Assembly: GCA_027491555.1 (NCBI GenBank)
Contig: JAOZGN010000039.1
Span: forward strand, 1 to 35,732
Direction of reading: 5' to 3'
From: Thermoproteota archaeon
GTDB taxonomy: Archaea > Thermoproteota > Korarchaeia > Korarchaeales > Korarchaeaceae
Length of the DNA stretch: 35,732 nucleotides
The notes beneath the pieces are model-generated. The model searched no databases. It saw nothing but the letters and a program-made list of their open reading frames with translations, and was not told the origin of the DNA. The position numbers and the translations under genes were made by a program. Positions 30,360 through 35,732 of the stretch are shown here, one piece after another. Numbering within the stretch: position 1 is the first letter of the stretch; each line of letters opens with the position of its first letter.

Positions 30360-31066
30360 GGGCGCTGGAGGTCCAGAACCTCAACGTGGCCTACGGGAAG
30401 GTCCAGGTTCTCTGGGACGTCTCCTTCCACGTCGACGAGGGGGAGAGCGTCTGCATAATCGGCCCGAACGGCGCCGGAAAGACGACGACCCTCCACACGG
30501 TCTCAGGCGTACTCACGCCCCTCTCCGGCAGGATAACCTTCTATGGAGAGGACGTCACTGGACTTCCTGCGTGGGAACTCGCCGAGAGGGGCATGTCCCT
30601 TGTGCCCGAGGGGAGGAGGATCTTCCCAAACCTGACGGTCCTGGAGAACCTCACGGCGGCCTCCTACATGAGGAGGTGCAGAGACAGCTTCGAGGAGAAC
30701 CTCGAGATGGTCTTCGACCTCTTCCCGAGGCTGAAGGAGCGGAGAGATCAGGTCGCCAGGACGCTCAGCGGTGGAGAGGCCCAGATGCTGGCCATTGCTA
30801 GGGCCATGATCACCAACCCGAGGCTGCTGATGCTCGACGAGCCCTCGATGGGGCTCGCCCCCATCCTCGTGTCGAAGGTCTTCCAGTCGATACAGAGGCT
30901 GAGGGAGAGAGGGGTCACGATTCTGCTGGTTGAGCAGCACGTGCCAGTAGCCTTGAAGGTGAGCGACAGGGCGTACGTCCTAGAGAACGGGAGGATAGTA
31001 CTCAGCGGGACCTCGGAGGAGGTTGCGAAGAACGAGCAGGTTAGGGCGCATTACCTGGGGATCTAA
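30356..31066 (+). CDS. livF: ABC importer ATPase, LivF type
   Basis: This 236-residue partner ATPase has a complete set of motifs: Walker A GPNGAGKT near 41-48, Q loop, signature LSGGE near 140, Walker B LLMLDEP and the switch His in VEQHVP. The ATG overlaps the livG stop by four bases (ATGA). It ends the operon. Only nine bases separate its stop from the convergent second importer. Confidence 0.95.
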   Translation: MRALEVQNLNVAYGKVQVLWDVSFHVDEGESVCIIGPNGAGKTTTLHTVSGVLTPLSGRITFYGEDVTGLPAWELAERGMSLVPEGRRIFPNLTVLENLTAASYMRRCRDSFEENLEMVFDLFPRLKERRDQVARTLSGGEAQMLAIARAMITNPRLLMLDEPSMGLAPILVSKVFQSIQRLRERGVTILLVEQHVPVALKVSDRAYVLENGRIVLSGTSEEVAKNEQVRAHYLGI

Positions 31067-31075
31067 TAGGGAGTC

Positions 31076-32128
31076 CTAGCGCTCAGATAGGGTCCTGATG
31101 TGCCTTATGGGGAGCTTAACGTACACCTCATCCCCCTCCCCTATCTCCGCGGCGTATGCGGATCCTCCCGGTACCCTAGCCCTCAGCATTACCCCTCCCA
31201 CCTCGACCTCGACCTCCAGCAGGGGCCCGCGGGCGGCCACGGAGCGGATCACTCCCCTGAACGTGTTGAACCACCCCCTCCCCTCCACCCTCTTGGTGAT
31301 CACGACCTTCTCAGGCGGGATCGCCAGCTTCCGGACGCGCCTCCCCTCGCAGGGTGCCAGGATCGTCAAGTCCCCGCATCTGACTTCGGCCAGCCCCCCG
31401 CTCACGACCCGCGACTCCTCACAGTCCAGTAGGTTCTGCAGGCCTAGGAACTCGGAGACCTCCCGGGTGGCCGGACTGAAGATGACATCCTCGGGGGTCC
31501 CTACCTGCAGGATCCTCCCTCCGACCAAGACCGCCACCCTCCCGGACAGCTCCTCTGCCTCGACCCAGTCATGGGTCACGAAGAGCGTGGTCACCCCAAC
31601 CTCGCTCACCAGGCGCCTTATCTCGGATCTCATGGCCCGACGCGTCGAGGAGTCGAGGTCGTTGAAGGGCTCGTCCAGAAGGAGGACCCTCGGCTCCGCG
31701 GCGAGGGCGCGGGCTATGGCCACCCTCTGCCTCTCTCCCCCGCTTAGCCTCGCCGGGTAGCGATCCCTGAGGTGAGAGATCTCCAGCAAACGCAGGGCTT
31801 CCTCGACGCGGCCTCCGATCTCACCTCGATCAAAGCCCCTCATCCGGAGGCCGAAGGCGACGTTCTCCCAGACGGTCATGTGGGTGAAAAGGGCGAGGCT
31901 CTGAGGCACGTAGCCGACCCCCCTTCGCCCCGGCGGTACGTCGTCCACCGGAACCCCGTCGAAGAGCACCGACCCCTCGTACTCCACCAGCCCGGCTACC
32001 ACGTTCAGGAGGGTAGTCTTCCCGGCCCCGTTGGGCCCCATCACTGTCACCAGCTCTCCATCTCCGACCTCTAAGGATACGCCCCTGAGCGCGAAGTTCC
32101 TGATCTCCACCAGGCTGACGGATGGCAT
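31076..32128 (-). CDS. ABC importer ATPase with TOBE-like C-terminal domain
   Basis: This 350-residue ATPase has a Walker A GPNGAGKT at 31-38, signature LSGGE at 128-132, Walker B LLLDEP near 150 and the switch THDWVEA. About 120 residues past the ATPase core form a regulatory domain of the MalK/PotA/ModC type, ending in RARVPGGSAYAA and VYVKLPI (TOBE-like). Its permease, however, is of the SsuC/ThiX type, whose usual ATPases lack this domain. ATG 32128 overlaps the permease stop by one base (TGATG); a longer open frame up to 32566 is only a shadow of the permease. It is last in the three-gene operon. Confidence 0.9.
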   Translation of the reverse strand: MPSVSLVEIRNFALRGVSLEVGDGELVTVMGPNGAGKTTLLNVVAGLVEYEGSVLFDGVPVDDVPPGRRGVGYVPQSLALFTHMTVWENVAFGLRMRGFDRGEIGGRVEEALRLLEISHLRDRYPARLSGGERQRVAIARALAAEPRVLLLDEPFNDLDSSTRRAMRSEIRRLVSEVGVTTLFVTHDWVEAEELSGRVAVLVGGRILQVGTPEDVIFSPATREVSEFLGLQNLLDCEESRVVSGGLAEVRCGDLTILAPCEGRRVRKLAIPPEKVVITKRVEGRGWFNTFRGVIRSVAARGPLLEVEVEVGGVMLRARVPGGSAYAAEIGEGDEVYVKLPIRHIRTLSER

Positions 32129-32883
32129 CAGCCCGCGCCCCTCCTTCGGAGGACAGAGAGCTCCAGCCTCTCGAAGGCCCAGCTGAAGGCGTAGTTCGAC
32201 GCGGCGAGGACGAGCACCACGGCGAGTATCTGATCCACCCTGAGGACGCTCTGCGCCTCCATGGCCAGGAGGCCCAGGCCCGAGGACATCGCCACCATCT
32301 CTGTGACGAAGCAGGTCCTCCACGCCATCCCCGCTTCCACTTTCAGCCCAGAGAGTATGTGGGGGAGAGCCTGTGGCAGCACGACCTCCCTCACCAGGAC
32401 GAAACCCTCGGCCCCGAGCGTCCTGGCAACTCGGATCATCTCCACGTCGACTGACCTCGCCCCGGTCAGGGTCGCGTAGGCCGTCGGAGGGAACGAGCAC
32501 ATGAAGACGACGGTCATGGGAAGCGCCTCGCCCAGCCCCACCCAGAGCATGAAGAGAGGGATCCAAGCCACTGCGGGGACGGCGTAGAGGAGACCGATCA
32601 GGGGGTAGACCGCCCCGTAGGTCAGCCGGTGATATGCCGATGCGGCCCCGACGGCCACTCCGAGCGTCGATCCCAGCCCGAATCCGATCACGACGCGAGC
32701 CAGCGTCCTGACGTAGTGGAGCGGCAGCTCTCCGCTCGCCGCGAGTTCTATCAGGGCCCTGACGACCCCCGAGAACGGCGGGAAGAGCTGAGTCGGTACG
32801 GGTGCAAACCGAGCCGCGAGCTCCCAGGCCGCGAGGGCGGCCAACACGGAGGCCAGGCCGGCCGGGCTACGGCTGAGGCGCAC
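32128..32883 (-). CDS. ABC importer permease, SsuC/TauC/ThiX type
   Basis: This 251-residue membrane protein has about six hydrophobic segments and the EAA-type coupling loop MIRVARTLGAEGFVLVREVV and LPQALPHILSGLKV, which docks to the ATPase. SsuC/TauC/NrtB permeases import sulfonates, nitrate or thiamine-type pyrimidines; none can be chosen from sequence. It starts within the last few codons of the substrate-binding gene (17-base overlap). Cytoplasmic membrane location is certain from the composition. Confidence 0.92.
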   Translation of the reverse strand: MRLSRSPAGLASVLAALAAWELAARFAPVPTQLFPPFSGVVRALIELAASGELPLHYVRTLARVVIGFGLGSTLGVAVGAASAYHRLTYGAVYPLIGLLYAVPAVAWIPLFMLWVGLGEALPMTVVFMCSFPPTAYATLTGARSVDVEMIRVARTLGAEGFVLVREVVLPQALPHILSGLKVEAGMAWRTCFVTEMVAMSSGLGLLAMEAQSVLRVDQILAVVLVLAASNYAFSWAFERLELSVLRRRGAG

Positions 32884-33826
32884 TCCCGAGCACCTCCCCT
32901 AGGATCGATGTGTCGACCAGCTCGTCCACGGGCACGGGCTCCTCGATGCACCCGTACCGCACCATGAGGTTCACGTACTCCTCTATCTGGTTGAGGTCCA
33001 GCTCGACCGAGTAGTCCAGGTGGCTCATCGACTCTGCGGCCTCCTCCTCGGAGATCTCCAGCCTGTTGGCCACGATCTCGGCGGCCTCCTCAGGGTTCTC
33101 CAGTATGAAGTTGGTGGCCTGGGCCGTCGCCCTTACCAGAGCCCTGACAAGCTCTGGATCGGACTCCAGCAACTCCTCCCTCACGACCAGAACGCTGCCC
33201 GGCATATTGGGCCACACGTCCTGACTCCGTACGAGGACCTTGCATCCTCCCCGCATGGCGGCGAGGGTCGCGTAGTGCTCTGGGAGGGCCGCGGCGTCCA
33301 CCTGTCCGGTCATAACTGCATTAACGGCTATCTGGGGGGCCATCTTCTTCACGGACACGTTGAGGCCGTATTTTTCCCTGACAATGGCTAGGAGGAGGTA
33401 GGCAGGGCTCCCCTTCCCTGGGGCGGCCACTACCCCGCTGGAGAGCTGGGACAGGTCCGTGATACCGGGGCGCGCGACGATGGCGTAGCCGTGCATGTGA
33501 GCTCCGGCTACGACCTTGATCGGCACGCCCCTCGCCCTGGCCAATATGGCCGGCCCAAGGCAGGCCCACGCGACGTCCACGTCTCCCCTCGCCAGGGCCG
33601 CGGCCAGCTCCAGCCCGGTCCTGAAGGTCTCCAGGTGAGTTACGTTGATCCTGTTGGCCTCAAAGAACCCCACGTCCAGCGCCACCCACGCGGCGGCGGA
33701 GTGGTCGTTGAACTCCACGGCCAAGGATATCGGCTTCACCCCGGTCCCCTCGCGCTGGATCGCCCCGAGCAGGGTCAACGCAATGAGGGCCGCGGCTAGG
33801 GCGATCGGGACTTCACGGCGGCTCAC
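32867..33826 (-). CDS. ABC importer substrate-binding protein, NMT1/SsuA-like
   Basis: This 319-residue receptor belongs to the family of SsuA/TauA and the NMT1/ThiY pyrimidine-precursor proteins. It has an N-terminal hydrophobic anchor (VPIALAAALIALTLLGAI) but no lipobox cysteine. Family strands are seen: SLAVEFNDHSAAAWVALDVGFFE, split as SLAVEFNDHSA and AAWVALDVGFFE, DVDVAWACLGPAILARARGVPIKVV as DVDVAWACLGP and the ARGVPIKVV strand, and a late helix ILENPEEAAEIVAN. I place the start at GTG 33826, about 28 bases from the TATA box, not at GTG 33850, which lies next to that box. It is the first gene of the operon with permease and ATPase. Confidence 0.9.
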   Translation of the reverse strand: MSRREVPIALAAALIALTLLGAIQREGTGVKPISLAVEFNDHSAAAWVALDVGFFEANRINVTHLETFRTGLELAAALARGDVDVAWACLGPAILARARGVPIKVVAGAHMHGYAIVARPGITDLSQLSSGVVAAPGKGSPAYLLLAIVREKYGLNVSVKKMAPQIAVNAVMTGQVDAAALPEHYATLAAMRGGCKVLVRSQDVWPNMPGSVLVVREELLESDPELVRALVRATAQATNFILENPEEAAEIVANRLEISEEEAAESMSHLDYSVELDLNQIEEYVNLMVRYGCIEEPVPVDELVDTSILGEVLGSAPQP

Positions 33827-33850
33827 ATTGGCAGCAAACGCCGGTAACAC

Positions 33851-33858
33851 GAATAAGG
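33851..33858 (-). promoter_or_regulatory. TATA box of the second importer operon
   Basis: CCTTATTC on the minus strand, about 28 bases before GTG 33826, supporting the shorter receptor start. Confidence 0.5.
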
Positions 33859-33936
33859 TTGCGCAAATGGCATGACTCCGCAGGGGACACTGGCTTCACA
33901 TTTTTTCGCTCCCCCCGAGGACCGTCGCGAGTGGAC

Positions 33937-34629
33937 ATGCTCGAGGAGGTCAAGTTCTTCGTGGTCGCCCACAGAGGCGCGAGCGCCTACGAGCCAGAGA
34001 ACACCGTGAGGTCGGTCAGGAGGGCTCTGGAGATCGGCGCGGACGCCGTGGAGATCGACGTCAGGCTCTCGGCCGACGGGGTTCCGGTGATCATTCACGA
34101 CGAGACTGTCGACAGGACCACCGACGGCACCGGGAAGGTGGCGGAGATGACCCTTGAGGAGCTGAGGAGGCTTGACGCCGGCCAGGGTGAGAGGATCCCG
34201 ACCCTCGAGGAGGTCCTTGATCAGGTCAGGGGTAAGGCGATTCTGTTCGTGGAGCTGAAGGTGGATGAGGTGGCGCTGCCGTCCCTGAAGCTGGTCAGGA
34301 ACATGGGGATGTTGGACGAGGTCCTGTTCATCTCCTTCAGTCAGATCGCCCTTTCCCAGGTGAAGGCCGAAGAAGAGGGGGCCCACATTGGGCTGATCTA
34401 CTTCAAGCCTTCCGATGGGATTGTCGGGGCCAAGAAGCTCAGCTGTGAGTTCGTCCTGCCGTACTACCGCCTCGCTACCGAGAAGGCCATCGCCTTCGCC
34501 CACAAGATGAGGCTGAGGGTCGTCCCGTGGACCGTGGACGACTTCGAGGCGGCGAGGGAGCTCAAGAGGAGAGGGGCCGACGGGGTGGCCTCGAACAGGC
34601 CTGACGTCATGATGCCCCTCAGGGAGTGA
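33937..34629 (+). CDS. Glycerophosphodiester phosphodiesterase-family protein
   Basis: This GDPD-family TIM-barrel enzyme hydrolyses glycerophosphodiesters into glycerol phosphate and an alcohol; archaeal versions act on ether-lipid breakdown products or teichoic-like polymers. The catalytic motif is present: VAHRGASAYEPENT near residues 10-23, with the HR...E-N-T pair, then EIDVRLSADGVPVIIHD with the metal-binding E-D and the second catalytic His. The end is VVPWTVDDFEAARELKRRGADGVASNRPD, split as VVPWTVDD and GADGVASNRPD. I use ATG 33937 (GTG 33931 is also possible). An AT-rich CATTTTTTC lies near 33899-33907 as a TATA-like element. Confidence 0.92.
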   Translation: MLEEVKFFVVAHRGASAYEPENTVRSVRRALEIGADAVEIDVRLSADGVPVIIHDETVDRTTDGTGKVAEMTLEELRRLDAGQGERIPTLEEVLDQVRGKAILFVELKVDEVALPSLKLVRNMGMLDEVLFISFSQIALSQVKAEEEGAHIGLIYFKPSDGIVGAKKLSCEFVLPYYRLATEKAIAFAHKMRLRVVPWTVDDFEAARELKRRGADGVASNRPDVMMPLRE

Positions 34630-34871
34630 GCTGCGCAGACGACGCTAGAAACAGAGATTTGGACACCCGCCGAGATTTGGGGAATTGGGGTCGCCGGAGG
34701 ACCACTCGGTCATCGCCTCCGGGGGCAGCTCCCCGCTGGTGCCACGGTGTCGGCTCATCCCCCAATCACCACTTCAGGGACAGGTAATAAGCGCGGGCGC
34801 GTTGCGCCCATCCCCTATTGCCGAGGCGCGTCGCTAAACTATACGTGCGGGGTGACATCGGGGGAGCGGCT
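34630..34871. other. Intergenic stretch with stable hairpins and two TATA-like boxes
   Basis: It holds a nested hairpin 34694-34722 (CCGGAGG/CCTCCGG around GACC-ACTC-GGTC), a GGGG/CCCC stem just after (about 34722-34734) and a GGGCGC-GTT-GCGCCC stem at 34795-34809. TATA-like blocks are AATAA at about 34785-34790 and AAACTATA at about 34837-34844. The first hairpins may end the preceding gene. Nothing else is seen. Confidence 0.4.
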
Positions 34872-35447
34872 GTGAGGGAGGTCGATCCAGAGGTCGCTTG
34901 GAGGATGCTGCACCCGAGGCCCGTCGTCCTGGTAGGGGCGGGAGACCTCGAGGGGAAGTACAGCTTCGCCCCGGCCTCGTGGGTGACGCCAGTGTCCGAC
35001 GAGCCGCCGGTCGTGGCGGTGGCGCTGAACGAGGAGTCCTACACCCGCGAGCTTCTGCTGGAGCGGGGCGAGTTCACGCTGTGCGTCCTCCCTATGGATC
35101 AGGTGGATGAGATCCTCTACCTGGGCTCGGTGAGCGGGAGAGACGTGGACAAGCTCTCAGTCGTCGGCTGGAGAGCGGCTCAGGCTAGAGAAGTGGGTGC
35201 GCCGGTCCTGGACAACGCTCTCGGGGTGTTAGAGTGCAAGGTACGCCAGACCGTTCAGGTGGACGAGATGACCCTGATACTGGCCGACGTGGTCAGGGCC
35301 GAGGTGGTCGAGGGGACGTTCAACGACAGGTACGGGTGGGACCTGAGGAGGGTAAAGATCCCCCTCCACGCGGCTGGGAGGGCGTTCGTGGAGCCCGGAA
35401 GGCTGGTTCTGGCCGACGCAGGGAGGTTCCGCGCGGGGAAGGGGTGA
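34872..35447 (+). CDS. Flavin-reductase-like/flavoredoxin-like FMN protein
   Basis: This FMN-binding protein of the flavin reductase-like/flavoredoxin type reads REVDPEVAWRMLHPRPVVLVG, FAPASWVTPVSDEPPVVAVAL and GEFTLCVLP, and then the FMN-pocket strand ILADVVRAEV. Such proteins either reduce free flavin with NAD(P)H or shuttle electrons. GTG 34872 (191-residue protein) fits the family start best, with GGGGGAGC in front; the frame continues upstream to a TTG at 34818. It converges with the UPF0282 gene at a 20-base gap. Confidence 0.85.
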   Translation: MREVDPEVAWRMLHPRPVVLVGAGDLEGKYSFAPASWVTPVSDEPPVVAVALNEESYTRELLLERGEFTLCVLPMDQVDEILYLGSVSGRDVDKLSVVGWRAAQAREVGAPVLDNALGVLECKVRQTVQVDEMTLILADVVRAEVVEGTFNDRYGWDLRRVKIPLHAAGRAFVEPGRLVLADAGRFRAGKG

Positions 35448-35469
35448 TCCTAGCTCCAGCCTAGGGATC
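35446..35469. terminator. Bidirectional hairpin between convergent genes
   Basis: GATCCTAG pairs with CTAGGGATC around CTCCAGC with one bulged G, overlapping both stop codons (TGA 35445-35447 and, on the minus strand, TGA ending 35468). It can act for transcripts from both sides. Confidence 0.4.
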
Positions 35470-35731
35470 AGGTTCTACCGTAGAGCTCCCGCCTGCGGGC
35501 CTCCAGCATGTTAACGTCCTCGCCCGCCTCCTGGGCCGCCAAGATGAGCTTCACCCCACTCTCCCTGGCCGCCGACACGACCTTCGAGAGATAATTCCAG
35601 CAGCCCAGGTCCCTCGCGAAGTGGTGGTCTAGGACGAGCGTCCTGAGGTCCGTCTCAGAGATGAGGGCGATCAGGTTCTCGATTGACGCCCTCAGGACCT
35701 CCTCGGGGTACTTGAAGCCCAGCATGTAGGT
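35468..35731 (-). CDS. UPF0282 family (metallo-beta-lactamase fold) protein, C-terminal part, truncated at the right edge
   Basis: The last ~88 codons of a gene are seen, open to the window end. The C-terminal segment LVLDHHFARDLGCWNYL followed by LILAAQEAGEDVNMLEARRRELYG, split as LILAAQEAGEDVN and MLEARRRELYG, matches the archaea-restricted UPF0282 family (MJ1629 type), predicted metallo-hydrolases whose last metal ligands include the double His. The residues TYMLGFKY just before fit the GPPTYL-like motif of the family. Function is unknown. Confidence 0.8.
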   Translation of the reverse strand, partial: TYMLGFKYPEEVLRASIENLIALISETDLRTLVLDHHFARDLGCWNYLSKVVSAARESGVKLILAAQEAGEDVNMLEARRRELYGRT

Positions 35732-35732
35732 C

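Noticed and set aside
32129..32566. A long N-terminal extension of the second importer ATPase
   Set aside because: It overlaps the permease gene, has an unnatural Gly/Arg-rich composition and lies before a normal ATPase start.
1..35732. CRISPR array, tRNA, rRNA, insertion sequence or integrated virus
   Set aside because: No regularly spaced repeats, no tRNA T-loop consensus in a fitting context, and no transposase, integrase or capsid-like gene were seen.

Overview
The window looks like a moderately GC-rich chromosome segment from a thermophilic archaeon, most likely of the Thermoproteota/TACK group (Korarchaeia-like at a guess; the exact lineage is not resolved). The evidence is a lone HerA-type ATPase, an archaeal nicotinate phosphoribosyltransferase with a C-terminal zinc ribbon, a UPF0282 gene, a four-subunit sulfhydrogenase-type [NiFe] hydrogenase, AGG/AGA arginine codons, frequent TTG and GTG starts, and TATA boxes about 25-33 bases before the start codons of first-in-operon genes. 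Genes inside operons instead overlap by 4 bases or have Shine-Dalgarno sequences.

Layout. Positions 1-7.9 kb are housekeeping: an edge-truncated unknown gene, a HerA-like ATPase, a divergent NAD-salvage pair (nadE and nicotinate phosphoribosyltransferase), an unknown coiled-coil protein, a radical SAM protein, a VapBC pair and a 3-methyladenine DNA glycosylase. Positions 8.0-11.5 kb (+ strand) carry a DUF364 gene, an XdhC/CoxI-like maturation factor, a divergent MoeA and a MocA-like nucleotidyltransferase, which is a molybdenum-cofactor finishing set. Positions 11.5-15.5 kb (- strand) are a beta-gamma-delta-alpha NAD(P)-linked [NiFe] hydrogenase operon with a strong TATA box. Positions 15.7-24.6 kb (- strand) hold two complete xanthine-dehydrogenase-family molybdenum hydroxylases, an aspartate-carbamoyltransferase-like gene between them and a MoaD-like protein at the end. 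A shared TATA element at 24.63 kb separates these from a dihydroorotase/allantoinase-like amidohydrolase on the + strand. Positions 26.0-31.1 kb hold a palindrome-bearing intergenic region and a five-gene branched-chain-amino-acid-type (Liv) ABC importer. Positions 31.1-33.8 kb (- strand) hold a second importer of the NMT1/SsuA type, followed by a glycerophosphodiesterase, a flavin-reductase-like protein and a truncated UPF0282 gene.

Working hypothesis. The 8-34 kb region reads as one functional neighbourhood for uptake and breakdown (or interconversion) of an N-heterocycle such as a purine, pyrimidine or hydantoin. Two importers would bring in the substrate, two molybdenum hydroxylases would oxidise the ring, a cyclic amidohydrolase would open it, and the carbamoyltransferase could release carbamoyl phosphate from the product. 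XdhC, MoeA and MocA would mature the cofactor, and the NAD(P)-linked hydrogenase could dispose of the electrons. This resembles in logic, but not in gene content, the bacterial anaerobic urate clusters (xdh, ygeW, hyuA). The reaction order and substrate are inference. No PyrI, PyrD, PyrE or carbamate kinase gene is in the window.

No rRNA, tRNA, CRISPR array, insertion sequence or phage gene was recognised.
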